64,000 bases of DNA from Bryoerythrophyllum caledonicum (lineage: Eukaryota > Streptophyta > Bryopsida > Pottiales > Pottiaceae), in NCBI GenBank assembly GCA_963971425.1, contig OZ020517.1:30848734-30912733 (forward strand), given 5' to 3'. Shown here one piece after another: positions 35,186 to 46,870 of this stretch. A program made the translations under genes and the position numbers. Numbering within the stretch: the stretch's first letter is position 1; the number at the start of each line of letters is the position of its first letter. The notes under the pieces were generated by a model. It was not told the DNA's origin and made no database searches. It saw nothing but the letters and a program-made list of their open reading frames with translations.

Positions 35186-37024
35186 TCAGTCTAGATGACC
35201 TTCAGAGACAGATTGTGCATCTTGGTGCATTTTCTTCCGGTGCAAGAACAAATGCGAGGAGAGGAAGATGGCCAGGAAGAAAATCACGGGAGCCATACTC
35301 ACATCAATTTGCGACGCCCAAGAAAAAACCTTCCCAAACCACTGGCTATTCTGAACAGCCCTCGCTTGCCCATCCGCCACAATCCTCTTCGTCTGCGTCC
35401 AAAACGTCACCTTCTCCTCCGGCGCAAGCTCCGGCATCTGGCCTCCGAACCCAGGAAGCTCCTGGTTGTCGCCTTCGAACACCATCTGCGATATCCACTG
35501 CACAACCTCACCAGTCTCGGCCGAGCCGTTGTAGACGGAGACCAACTGTGAGGGCACATTCTCGGCATCGTCGCTGAGAAGCGACATCCACACGTTCCGA
35601 GCTCTCGCCTTCCGGTCGTCAAGACTGAGAGGCGGCTTCCGGTGGAAACGTATGAGAAAGACCTTGGGTATGTCCTCGACTTCGCCGTACCTCCGCGGTC
35701 CACACGCCTCGAACATGGTGGGCGAGTGCAGGTAAAAGTAGCAAAAGTCCTTCTGCTTCTCACCGTCAAGCCAGGAAAGACTCAAGCGGCGAGATCGCAG
35801 CGCCTCAGCTGCAAGCAAATTCTCTGTCTCTGTCAGATTCTGAAGGACGTTTCTCATAACTCCACGCATTTCACTCAATTGGCGGCCTGTTCTTCCAGCA
35901 ACGATAACACAATACCATGTCGTCGGATTCCCAGAAGTTGAGTTCCCACACCCTAACGCTCCGGAGGAGATACTTCGCAGCTGAGGCAGCACAAACGTCT
36001 TGTGCTCTTCCATCAACCTCTCCATCTCCACGCAGTTCAAACCGCCCTGGTATATCACAGGTTGCAATCCCGGGTCCTTCAAGATCACCACCTCGGGGAA
36101 CTCCAAATCCGGCTCCTTCAAATACTCTCGGAGAACCGCTCTATGCTCCTCCCAATCGATCATGGCGAACACCGCGTGCTCCTGGTACTTCTTCGCAGCG
36201 TGGCGGATGAAGAGCGGCGCTCTGGAGGTCCCAAAGACTAGCACCTTCACCTTGTGAGGTTTTCCAAGAATGACGTCCTTCAACGACGAGGGATACGGAA
36301 CGTGCGGAAGCTTCAGAACCGAGGATGCGACCCACTCGGTCACTGCCTGCACCGTCTTCAAACCTCGGTACCTCGTCAAACAATCAAGACGTGAACAGTT
36401 TTTGAAGACGACAACCTCGGGAAGCCTGAGCGGTTTTGGTGCGAGAGAAACCGAGAGAGGAAGCGCTCCGATTTCGACGCGCCCGACGCTCGCCACGCCG
36501 GTGACGAGCTCCGCGACGTCGCTCCAGGACCTGGTGAGCTCGTGAGGCTCGACTGCGGTCTCGGAGTAGAGTAGGATGACCCAGGGTTTGTCACTTTGCA
36601 ACACGAGGTTGTTGAAGTTGTGAGCATCGAGGGGCTGCGTTTTGGACAGGAAGCGTCGGTAGGGGCTCGGATGCGACTCCATGTCGGGTTGAATGTCGTC
36701 GAACCATGAGTCAAGGTGTTTGTTCGCGCCCTGCACAGCTTCCTGAAGGACGTCGAGTTGGAACGTATCGTAGTCCTGTCGCCGCCGCGCATCTGAGAGG
36801 ATGCTGTGCGCATGGCGTAGATCGAAGAGTTGCTCCCTCGTGAGCTTCGCCTTCGACAATAATTCGAATGCCGCGTTGATCTCTGCTGCGTTGGCGGTTT
36901 GCGACACTCCGAGCACATTGTAAAGATCTGGAGACGATGGGGTTTGGTGGAGGACGATGAGGTGGTTGAGCAGGAGCGCTAGCGCCCCCACTACGATTAC
37001 GTTTTTGTACTTCATGAGCCCCAT
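35186..37024 (-). CDS. DNAJC16/ERdj8-like membrane protein with J-like and thioredoxin-fold domains
   Basis: A single-exon gene of 612 aa, starting at 37024 (MGLMKYKN). The open frame extends upstream, but the bases before it look like an intron end (pyrimidine tract then TTTTAG), so a 5' UTR intron is likely. An N-terminal hydrophobic segment (VIVVGALALLLNHLIVL, residues 9-25) is followed by a J-like domain (DLYNVLGVSQTANAAEINAAF...LSDARRRQDYD). That domain lacks the HPD tripeptide needed to activate Hsp70. Two thioredoxin-like blocks follow (KPWVILLYSETAV and KVKVLVFGTSRAP) without CxxC, and a C-terminal membrane helix (APVIFFLAIFLSSHLFL) with a basic tail. The layout matches DNAJC16/ERdj8, an ER membrane protein. 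Without HPD and CxxC, a binding or scaffold role is more likely than catalysis. Confidence 0.8.
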   Translation of the reverse strand: MGLMKYKNVIVVGALALLLNHLIVLHQTPSSPDLYNVLGVSQTANAAEINAAFELLSKAKLTREQLFDLRHAHSILSDARRRQDYDTFQLDVLQEAVQGANKHLDSWFDDIQPDMESHPSPYRRFLSKTQPLDAHNFNNLVLQSDKPWVILLYSETAVEPHELTRSWSDVAELVTGVASVGRVEIGALPLSVSLAPKPLRLPEVVVFKNCSRLDCLTRYRGLKTVQAVTEWVASSVLKLPHVPYPSSLKDVILGKPHKVKVLVFGTSRAPLFIRHAAKKYQEHAVFAMIDWEEHRAVLREYLKEPDLEFPEVVILKDPGLQPVIYQGGLNCVEMERLMEEHKTFVLPQLRSISSGALGCGNSTSGNPTTWYCVIVAGRTGRQLSEMRGVMRNVLQNLTETENLLAAEALRSRRLSLSWLDGEKQKDFCYFYLHSPTMFEACGPRRYGEVEDIPKVFLIRFHRKPPLSLDDRKARARNVWMSLLSDDAENVPSQLVSVYNGSAETGEVVQWISQMVFEGDNQELPGFGGQMPELAPEEKVTFWTQTKRIVADGQARAVQNSQWFGKVFSWASQIDVSMAPVIFFLAIFLSSHLFLHRKKMHQDAQSVSEGHLD

Positions 37025-38915
37025 CGTCTGAACGCAATCATCTAAAACCAACAAAAAGAAAAAAAAATCATGTGTTAAACACACATGTAGAAGCAAACGA
37101 ACTATTTTAGGGTTTATCTAGGAGACCATACACCTAAAAACAAGCAACCCATGTTTCAGAAGGCATTGCTGAATTGAAAGTGATTGAAGTTCAGCACAGA
37201 AACGACCTGCGATGAGAAAAGCTGTCTGTTCCTAACTACAGCTAAAACTGGGGCCCCTCGGAAACTTTCCAGTTGTTGAAATATGGAGATTTTCATCAGA
37301 CACTCCCATCAAGCGCCAATCGTTTCACAAAAGCAGAATAGCACCAATGACTAAAACCTAAAACCCACCAGCATGCTAACCGTTCAATCAGTATCATTCG
37401 TACGCCACATATCTATCACTCCGCCTCAACTCCAGTCAAAGCAAACCAAACAGCAAGTTCCCTGCGATAATCTCCAGAAAATCTCATTTCATTGATACCC
37501 AGCCAATACTCCTCCGATACCATAGCTATGCCCGTATAATACCACTCCGATGCTCCTGTGATACCCTGCTTGGATGGCATTCGTGGGGTAACAGAACCCC
37601 CATAAAGATTGGCGTGGCCTCTGGAGGTGAATATAAACTACGCTTCTATGCTTACTCCTGGCATCCGGGCGGATTAGCGACCGTCTGTTACCCGAGCGGG
37701 GGTAGGGGGGTGTGGATGTAGGGCGCCAGGACAGGGCCAGCTTTAGGCGTGCAGAGGGTCTGTCCGCTCCAAACATGGAGTCGTCGTTTCGATCTCGCCG
37801 GAGGGTGAGATTGCCCCGGCGTTAGAGTGGAGGGCATCACGTCAGGCGGGTAACCGAGCAGCGTTAACTTCCCGCTCTGTGTAGTGGAGGGATAACGGGC
37901 CTGAATGTTCTTAGCTGATTACCCTTCCTGGCATGCTCCTACGCACCACCGTCCCTTTTGCATTTTCTATCCTTCAGAATTTTTGCCCATTGAGTTTCCA
38001 TTTCTGGTCCCATTTCTTGAGTCCCAATGTTCTCTCTCCCGATGTTATTTATTCTGTGCCATTTTGTTCTCATAGCTTGCTTTCTCTTACCTTTGATTTG
38101 TCAAGAAGATCTCTTACCATACTGTTTGGCTATAATTGAAGACAACTATATTGCATGTCATTTAATCTTCGTTTCTTGTAGGGGGAAGGGTATGATTAAG
38201 GCACCTCTGCTGGGCAGACCTGCTCATCGTACATCTGACTCTAAAATATTGTGCAATATTTAGATCCAGACATACTATAGTCTTCTGTCTGGATCTGTCT
38301 ATTAGACGCTGAAATTCAATATTCTATTTCCATGAGAACCAACTCAAAGAAAAACATCTACACAAATCTTGACATTGTGGGAAAAAATTCTTGTCACTAA
38401 ATGGTTGGCAGTTGTGGGAGGTTAGTCTATCACTGCATCATAAATAACTGTATGTGTTCGAAAATTCTAATTACCACAGCGACATGATATCAATTGATCA
38501 GTTTATTGTTTACTGATTTTACACAATAGTACCCGACGCTCATCGACGTTATCACGTCTGCAAAACCAATCCTTGACAAACCACATGCAATATTCATCGT
38601 CTCAAGACGATGATTCCTAATTCGAATCTATGAATTGCACAAGGAATACTGAATAGATCAAACTCATCAGAGAATCTATGTACTTCATTGCATGCAAGCA
38701 CCGGTAAAAAAATGAGGTCATGCGGAGTCATGAGAAAAATCTATATGTGCAGCCTTCTACTTGTAACCATCTACTGTAAAACTATAGTCAATCAAGGTGC
38801 ATGACAATTGGACTTACCGACAGTGGGATCAAGGGCAATGTATTCTATAGATCTGTCACGTTTTCATAACCAAAAGCAAATAAGAATCTATAGAAGATCT
38901 AGCAGGTCAATTCAA
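37025..38915. other. Spacer, no gene seen
   Basis: Holds the 5' leader of the J-like gene and, at the right, the 3' UTR of ArgRS. At 37660-37910 it is GC-richer with repeated TTACCCGAGC/GGTAACCGAGC motifs. At 38250-38310 there are small hairpins (AATATTGTGCAATATT, and ATCCAGACA pairing with TGTCTGGAT). No coding region recognised. Confidence 0.4.
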
Positions 38916-41447
38916 TTATAATCTGTAAAGCGGCTTGATGCCAAGAAGGTGGAAGCACTCCCGCATGATCACTGCAGTCGCCTCGCACAGCAACAGCCTG
39001 CTGACTTCCTCCTCGGAGCCCACCACTTTGCAGTTGGTGTAGAAGTCGGTGAACATACCAGACAAGGTGTAGAGATATTCACATAGAACGTTGGGAAGAA
39101 GATCCGTCGCGGCGTCCTCCACAAACTGGAAACACAGATAGCAACACCACAAATCAGCGTCAGAAACTTACAGGACCTTGCACTCCCAGAAGCAATCTAC
39201 CAAGAGAAGAGCTCATGCCCCAAAAAAAACTCAGCAGAGAATTTAACATGATGCACCTCTCCAAAGCGGATGAGTTGCAAGCCCAACGCCCTTTCACTGG
39301 CATGCACGAGCTGGAGCTGTCCAGTGGGCTTAATGTCCTCGAGGCCCTTCCCGGACTTGCGAATGATGGAGCAGATTCGGGCATGAGCATACAACAAGTA
39401 CACCGCGGTGTTGCCCCGGATGTCGAGCATCTGATCAAAATTGAAGGTGTAATTCGTCAACCGGTTGTTCTTCAGGTCGGCGTACTTGACGGCGCCGTAG
39501 CCCAGCGCCTCAGCCGCCTCCTCGAGCTCCTGAGCTGACCACTCGCCCTCACGCCCTCTCTCAACAAGGCCCTGCTTGCTCCTGTCCTTGGCTTCATCCA
39601 GGAGATCAACCAGGCGCACAACCTCCGAGCTCCTGGTTCGGAACCGCTTCCCATCCTCGCCGAGCACGAGGCCGAAACCAATGTGCTTCGCTCGCGGAAG
39701 CTCGGACTCATTTCCAGGCAACCACCCAGCGCGCTTGGCCGCCTTGAAGACCATGTCGAAGTGCTGGTTCTGGCCCACGTCGGTGATGTACAACATGACC
39801 TCGGCCTTCTCCTCGTTCAGCCGGTACCACATGGCCGTCATGTCTGTGGACGCGTAGTTGAAGCCGCCGTCCCGCTTCACCAGAATGAGGGGGATGGTCT
39901 GGCCGGGCACCTTGATGACACGCGCGTCGTCGCTGTCCTCGACGAGCCCCTTCTCCTCCAGCTCCTCCACCACGCGTGGAATGTACTCGTTGTAGAAGCT
40001 CTCGCCCTTCTCCTCCAGAGTGACGTTCAGGCGCTTGTACACCTGGTCGAAGCTCCGGCGGCTCACGTCACAGATCTTCACCCAGGCCGCACGGTACTTC
40101 GGGTCGCCTCCCTGCAGCAGCACAACGGCCTTCTGTGCCTTGTCCTTGAACGCTGCGTCAGTGTCGAACTTGATCTTGGCCTTCTTGTAAAATGCCTGCA
40201 GGTCCCCCACAGCCTGGTCGCCGATCTCCTCCCAGTTGGGGAACTCCTCGAACAGGTACTCGATCAGCATCCCAAACTGCGTGCCCCAGTCGCCCACATG
40301 GTTGCGCCGCAACACTTCCACCCCGCAGTACTCCAACATGCGGCACAGGCTGTCCCCGATGATGGTCGACCTCAGGTGCCCCACGTGCATCTCCTTGGCG
40401 ATGTTCGGCGACGAGAAGTCCACCACCACGCGCTTGTATGAAAGCTTCGGCGCCCACGCGCCCACTCCCTGAAGTAGCAACTGGTGCAGCTTCTTCTCGA
40501 TCCACCGGTCCGAGAGCGAGATGTTCACGAACCCGGGACCTGCGACCGACACATTCTCCACCACGGACGAGTTGGGCATGTTGGCCGCCAACGCCTGCCC
40601 CACTGCGTTCGGGTTCCTGAACGGAGCGCCCTGCCCCTTAATCTTCGACCATATCCCCATCGCGTTGTTGCTGAAACCATCAAACCAACCAAAAATCAAA
40701 AACCTTTCCTGAACCAAAACCTTTAAACACTCAAACCTCGATAGTCAAAAGATCAGGTGAACGATCCCGAACGAACAAACTAAACCCAAAACCTCAAGAA
40801 CCTTGGCTATCGATGATCAGAAACCAGACAACCACTAAGAAAAAGAAAAAGAAAATTCTAACCTCTAGAACCTCAAACCTCGGTTCCCATGACAGACAAC
40901 CAACAGGAAACAATCAAAAAACATAAAACTAAACCCTAAACCTCTAAAACCCTAACACTCCTGACAACCAGCTGGAAAACGATCCTAAAACACAAAACAA
41001 AACCCTGAACCTCTCAAAGCCAGACAACCAACAGGAAAACGATTTCGAAACCCACAAAACTCACCACTGGTAGTCGCCATTCCTGGGGTTTCCGCACTGC
41101 GCGACTTGCGGCACGAGGCCCTCCACATCCGGCACAGTCGCGGTGAGTGCCTCCCGCACGAGATTCACCACCTGCTGGCGCACGCTGCCAACGCCGACAT
41201 CCTCCACATCCTCCACGGGAGCTGGAACCATCGCTACAGCAGCAGCAGCGGCGGCGGGAGCGCTACCACCCCCGACGGCAGCCATGGGCCTGCAAGAGAG
41301 GAAGCGCGGGTGCGCAAGGCGGAGGTGCAGTGAGGTAGAGCTGCTGCGGTGGAAGCACAGGGGGTGCGAGAGCGCGGGCAGCGACAGAGGCGAGAGCAGT
41401 GGCGAGAGACGATGCACTGCGAGGCGCGTGCTGGAATACAATTCCAT
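38916..41447 (-). CDS. argS: Arginyl-tRNA synthetase, probably dual-targeted
   Basis: Three exons, 41447-41065, 40670-39257 and 39125-38916, give 668 aa in frame (TGC codon split across intron 1: GDYQ-C-NNAMG). Class I ArgRS charges tRNA-Arg using ATP. Visible features: an additional N-terminal domain ending NPRNGDYQCNNAMG, the HIGH-type motif SPNIAKEMHVGHLRST, VGDWGTQFGM, the KMSKS-equivalent loop GEDGKRFRTRSSE (ArgRS commonly lacks a canonical KMSKS), and the C-terminal DALR-type anticodon domain (ANMLD-like QMLDIRGNTAVYLLYAHARI, ending HLLGIKPL). The first ATG (41447) adds 54 residues rich in Ser, Arg, Leu that look like an organelle transit peptide. A second in-frame ATG (41285, MAAVGGG) would give the cytosolic form. 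It is divergent from ETF-QO across a short shared promoter. Confidence 0.95.
40810..41060. repeat. Tandem-like repeats in ArgRS intron 1
   Basis: Variants of CAGACAACCAACAGGAAAACGA recur about every 65-75 bases, with interspersed AAACCCTAAACC-type runs. Non-coding, in the minus-strand intron. Confidence 0.5.
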
Positions 41448-42138
41448 CCTCTCACGCTGGCGTGAGTCGTGGTCGTCACGCCCCTCCTGGAACCCTAAAT
41501 TGGTATTCGCATTGCGACCGCCCTGTTCCAGCGCTCGAGACGACCACGACGGACTCAACCCTAACCTTGATCCACAAGCTCGGTGGTAGGTCGCCTGCAG
41601 TGCCCATGCCCGTGCCACCAAAGTGCCTCATGGATGCGACCCAAAAAGTTTGGAGTCACTGTCAATTTAGTCTCTGAATCATTGCACGTTGCGAATTCGC
41701 GGTTTTTTCATCTGATCTCATGTGTTTCGATGACGATGACGTTGTCACGGAAATAAGTCATGAGCATGTGTAGCGTTGTGGCGAAATCCGGACAGTGATC
41801 ACGTTTCCTTGTCATCGCTGACGAGGCGCCATCTCATGAAAATTTGGAGGATATGGGTTGTGATGCTAGATGGTCGTTCGGGTTTGTAGGATTGGTTAGA
41901 GGAAGTGCACCGTTGGAAGATCGACTTACAATCGATCGGAGGATTTCCCGAGGGGCTGTATCTTTTCAGGTGAGCTGCGAGTTTGTGAATGGGTTGCTTA
42001 ATTGTGTGAGTGTGATGGTGGGCGAGGATTTGGAATTTCTGATCCGGGGTTTTGTGAGAGGGTGTGTTGTAGATTTGCTTGGTTTGTAGCTGCTGGGGCT
42101 GAATTCACAGGACTTTCTTGGGAAGGAAGATCGTCGCG
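41448..42138. promoter_or_regulatory. Divergent promoter of ArgRS and ETF-QO
   Basis: 691 bp separate the ArgRS start (minus) from the ETF-QO start (plus), so both promoters must share it. The left boundary of the inverted duplication (about 41664) lies inside it. TTCAGGTGAGC at 41965 and TTCACAG at 42104 could bound a leader intron of ETF-QO. No clear TATA box was seen. Confidence 0.55.
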
Positions 42139-45100
42139 ATGGGGCGCTTATTTCGACCGCGAGGTTTGTCAGCTCCTCTCCAGCAGCGTCTCAGTTTAGG
42201 GCGCGCAGCCTGCTCTCGATTAGAGAGCTCGTCCGATCAAGGTGCGTCAAGCTCGGGGGACGGGCATTGCCGATTTGAGAAGCAGCGCGGTCTTGCGAGG
42301 CGAATTTTAGATTACGGAAGCTCGATGCCGTTGCGCTCATCTTCTTTCGGAGTTGGACAGCTGCCCCGGGGCTTCAGCGCCGAAGCTAATGGCGAGGAGC
42401 AGCGCGAAGTGATGGAATACGATGTGGTGATCGTGGGCGGGGGCCCGGCTGGCCTCGGAGCAGCCATCAGGTTGAAGCAGCTGTGTCAGGAGAAGGCCCG
42501 GGAACTCTCCGTCTGTGTCGTTGAGAAAGCACCCGAAGTAGGTCAGGCTCTCAAACATTTTCTCCCCAAGTTTTAATGGGAATTTGCATTTTGTGTTGGA
42601 ATCTGTGGTTTTGTTTTGGTTTACATTTCTCGATTATCAAGCTCGAATTCTGTTGCACAGGTGCACACATCCTGTCTGGAAACGTGTATGAGCCTCGCGC
42701 CCTGAACGAGCTTTTCCCAGATTGGAGGGCCCAAGATGTAAGCAGCTCACCATGTTGATAGAACCTCGTCTGAGTGGACATGAGGATAAACAATAGGTTC
42801 GTTGCTGTAGTTTGGTTCTAGACTGAACGTCTGAGGATTTTTGCTTTGACAGAATCTTGAATCAGTGATGTATTTTTCAGGAAGCATTAACATTTGCGTG
42901 GAACACAAGTTGTAGCTCCGGTAACAATTTGCGGTTCTCCTGTTATGCAGGCTCCGATGGGAGTGCCGGTCACAGATGACAAGTTTTGGTTTCTGTTTGA
43001 GAAGCGGGCCGTGCCACTGCCATCGCCTTTCAACAACCAAGGAAATTACGTCATCAGGTGGATAGATTAATCCTTGTTTGGCCTTCTTTCTGATAACATT
43101 CAAATTGATCACACAAAGGCAGGTTGCTGATGGTCTTATCCTGTTTTGGGGAAGTAGTTATGGAGAGATGAATTTGCTTCAATTATCTTACTATGAAGTT
43201 CAAACCTGCGTTGATGGTTGATTACGAATACTTTGTAGCTTTGTCTTCATGTTCTGAGGGCGGCTGGTGTTGTTTCTCACAGTTTGAGTCAGCTTGTGCG
43301 GTGGCTAGGAGCAAAGGCCGAGGAACTTGGGGTTGAAGTTTATCCAGGCTTTGCAGCTACTGAGGTCTTGTACGAGAACAACCGTGTTGTGGGAATAGCT
43401 ACGAATGACATGGGTATCGCCAAAGATGGGTCCAAAAAATCCAATTTTCAGCGGGGGATGGAACTGAAAGGTAGACATTTTATCTCTGCTGCAAATCTCT
43501 ATTGGCGTGAGTTATTCATGGGTGTGATCAGTAAGCACATTCTTTCTAAGACCGCCCTGCTTTGGTAGAGTTTTCTTGTTAGACCTTGCCTTACTCAAAA
43601 CCTGTCGTTATCCAATTTCAGGCCGGCTCACCCTTTTTGGAGAAGGTTGCAGAGGTTCTTTATCGGAGGTCTGGGGTCACTAACCTCCTTTTCTGATGCC
43701 AAATTTCTGCATTATTGCGTGGCCTCATTAAATTATCCTCCAACGGCAAAAATAACTACATTGAGACCACAATTTCTGTTAATCATTTCATTGAATTTCT
43801 TTGAGGAGAATTGAACTGATTCTTCTGGCGGACAACCCTCTATTGAGCGTTGGAGGAAAGTGGGGCTTACATGGTTGTGTTGTAAACTTGGATCTGGAAC
43901 AGACTATAATTAAGAAGTACCAGTTACGGGAGCAAGCACAAGCGCAGCACCAAACCTATGCTCTTGGAATCAAGGAGGTGTGATGTGGTTTTCTTCAGAA
44001 CTGTGTATTGTTTGCAAACAGGCCTTATGTTGGGTTACTGCTTCAGGTTGTTGCAAACAGGCCTTATGTTGGCTTTGAGTATTTCAGCAATTAGCGCTTG
44101 GTTTGCATGTAGAGTGCAGGTTTGGGAGATTGAGGAGAGTAAGCATCAACCAGGGTATGTGCTACACACTGTAGGCTGGCCTCTGGACTATAAAACCTAC
44201 GGTGGAACTTTTCTGTATCACATGGACAACCGACAGGTAAGGACGACTCACACTACTCCAAATTTTGCCTCTTCTTTACTATGTAGGTAGCTTGTCTCAA
44301 TAACATCATTTGAGAATCTAACGAAGGGATGTGAACATGTCGCAGGTCGCCATTGGTCTTGTGGTAGCCCTGGACTATAAGAATCCTTATTTAAGTCCTT
44401 ATGAAGAGTATCAGGTATGGTTGCTGTTGTGGACGACATTTTACCAAATTTGATTATATACGGCACGAGAATGCGAGTAGGGAGTTGAGTAAGCAAAACC
44501 TCCTTATAGTTTCATTAGTTTCGAACCTCATGCTCAAGGGAAGTGGGGTATTTTTATTAGCATTTTGTCACTTGGATTTTTCCATTCGATTCGTCTGCAG
44601 AGGTTTAAGCAGCACCCATCAATAAGACCAACACTAGAAGGCGGGAAAGTGATTCAATATGGTGCTCGCACCTTGAATGAGGGTGGATTTCAAGTAAGTG
44701 CATTTTTCCACCTTCAAAAAAGTTTTCTTTTGTGAAGCCATTATTGTATTTCGTGTATTGAGATTGCTAGTGCATTAGTCCAGTAGTCAACAGCTCTATC
44801 TCTGCCGGCAGTGGATGCTTCTGATCATAATATATTCCCTTTCTTCCGTATGTACTTTCTCTTGAGGTCGAGGTAGCACACAGCTTTTGCTTGAACGCAT
44901 TACGTGAGACTTAGCTTATGTAGATTGGTTTTTTTTTGTTTTTAATGTCACGGTTCTGCTCATGTTGATTGGCAGTCAATACCTAAAACGGTCTTTCCAG
45001 GGGGTGCTCTGTTGGGTGATAGCGCCGGTTTCCTAAATGTTCCTAAAATTAAAGGCTCACATACCGCGCTGAAGTCAGGTACACATTCATGCTACTGTAG

Positions 45101-45877
45101 TGTACTCAACCTATCATCTTCACAATTTCTGTTGTTAGAACAAGTTATCCCTCCTTCTGACTTGGCAACTGTATTTTTACATTTGATGCAGGCATGGTAG
45201 CTGCAGAGGCGGCCTTTGAAGCGCTGGGCGTATCTGAGCAGCCAAGTATGGAGGCGTATTGGACGGCTTTGCAGCAATCTTGGGTGTGGCAGGAACTTCG
45301 TTCTGTTCGCAATATGCGCCCTGTATGAACATCTCATGACCTTCTCCAGCTTGTCTTTGATTTTAATTTTGAAGCAACTGTTGTTGGGAGCTGAGGCTGT
45401 TAAGTTCCAATTGTAATATCTTCTTAGTTCTCATGTTGGTGTGCTTTTCATTTATCCGAGTGCAGGCCTTCCATTATGGGTTGCTGCCAGGCCTGGCGCA
45501 TGCTGGTTTGGATCAGTGAGCATCATGCTTCTTGTCTCACGTTTTTAGGATCACCTTGATTGAGTATGCTATTTTCATGCTCAAGTAGCAATTTAGTTTC
45601 GTATATCTTTATTGCATGTGTTAGATCTTATGTAGTATGCACTTTGTGACGTGTATGAAGATTGTGCTTGAAAGATGGCTGTGTTGGCTGATTCAACAGT
45701 TACTTGATGAGGGGGAAAATACCTTTTACTTTGCGACATGGTCCTCCAGATCACAAGGCTACAGAGGTATGAAAGTTGGTCATTTTTGCAAATATTTTCA
45801 CAACTTATAAGGGCATTAAACTGAAATGGCTCGAAATTCATTCACTTATTTGGGATACACTGCTGTAGCAATAGTTC
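41664..45877 (+). repeat. Left arm of the ETF-QO inverted duplication
   Basis: This 4.2-kb arm matches the reverse complement of 46871-55374 once the 4.34-kb transposon nest is removed. Exons 1 and 4 encode identical proteins in both arms, and introns differ by scattered substitutions and small indels. The arm begins within the divergent promoter (AATTTAGTCTCTGAATC) and ends inside intron 13 (CTATTGCTACAGCA, reverse strand). About 990 bp of single-copy DNA separates the arms. Confidence 0.92.
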
Positions 45878-46644
45878 TAATTCCTGTAGGGAATTGTTTT
45901 GCAGCCAGCGTCAAAGCATAAGCCAATCCCTTATGCAAAGCCTGATGGCGTGATCTCATTCGATTTGCTTACATCCCTTTACAGGTTCAATTCTCTAATT
46001 CCGAGTATCTGAAGCAATTCTTCTGTCTGCGCTCACTCTGCCTGTCTAAAGTTTTGCTATCGACTTTTACAGGTTTGGTATCTGTTAGTGGATCTATGCA
46101 TAATTTGACAGTCTCATGTCTACATGCAGGAGTAGTACAAATCATGAGCATGATCAACCACCGCATTTGCGACTCCGTGACCCGCAAGTTCCAGATTCTG
46201 TAAATTTGCCCCAATTTGCAGGCCCAGAGTCCCGGTATTGCCCAGCTCGAGTGTATGAGTACGTCTTAAACCCTACATCTCGGGCTAAATGATCAACTAA
46301 AGCAGTCACCGTGTTGGGTTTTCAAGTCTGAGTTTATAATTAGAGTGAGCTGATTCCTTTGCTGGAATGTCGCCCCTGACGCTCTTAATCATGATTCTCA
46401 GGTACGTTCCGGATGAGAATGATAAAATGAGATTGAGCATCAATGCTCAGAATTGCCTCCATTGTAAGGTGAGTTTGTGTTATTTCAGTTTATATACACA
46501 GAATGTAAATTGCACGTATTGAAAAGGACTGATTTATGCGTTTTATTGCCTGGTCTTTAGGCCTGTGACATAAAAGATCCAACACAAAACATTCAGTGGA
46601 CTGTTCCAGAGGGAGGCGGTGGTCCAGGTTACACTGTTATGTGA
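42139..46644 (+). CDS. ETFQO: Electron transfer flavoprotein-ubiquinone oxidoreductase, complete
   Basis: Seventeen exons: 42139-42541, 42661-42737, 42951-43057, 43283-43470, 43622-43668, 43903-43977, 44120-44236, 44346-44414, 44601-44693, 44976-45078, 45192-45322, 45466-45515, 45700-45766, 45905-45984, 46130-46258, 46402-46468 and 46561-46644. They total 1887 bp, 628 aa, with GT-AG at every boundary. The enzyme of the inner mitochondrial membrane passes electrons from ETF to ubiquinone during branched-chain amino acid, lysine and fatty-acid breakdown. The N-terminus is Arg/Ser-rich (mitochondrial presequence), then the FAD-binding [48 protein letters not shown] and, in exons 15-17, the [4Fe-4S] cysteines ([10 protein letters not shown] and CLHCKACDI). 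I used ATG 42139; the frame upstream has no ATG. Intron 6 has a ~40-bp tandem duplication absent from the second copy. Confidence 0.96.
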
Positions 46645-46870
46645 GCTGTATAGTGGCTATTCAAAGGATCTATCCATGTTGATAGCGGTCATGTCAAAAC
46701 GTTCCGGATGTCGAACACCAGCTTCATTAAGACTCTTCAGATTCTTGGAAATTCAAGTTTTCGTACACTATGTCAGTTCCGAAGCAGTCCATGAGCACGA
46801 AATAACGTATGGAGACTTATAGATGTTTAACTTATAGATGTTTAACACCTGTTATGATGTTCTATTGCTA
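45878..46870 (+). other. Single-copy spacer of the inverted repeat
   Basis: Carries exons 14-17 and the 3' UTR of the intact ETF-QO. It has no counterpart in the second arm, so the duplicated copy lacks the iron-sulfur domain. Confidence 0.85.

Noticed and set aside
39683-40441. 252-codon plus-strand frame opposite ArgRS exon 2
   Set aside because: Shadow of the conserved ArgRS coding strand; no family resemblance.
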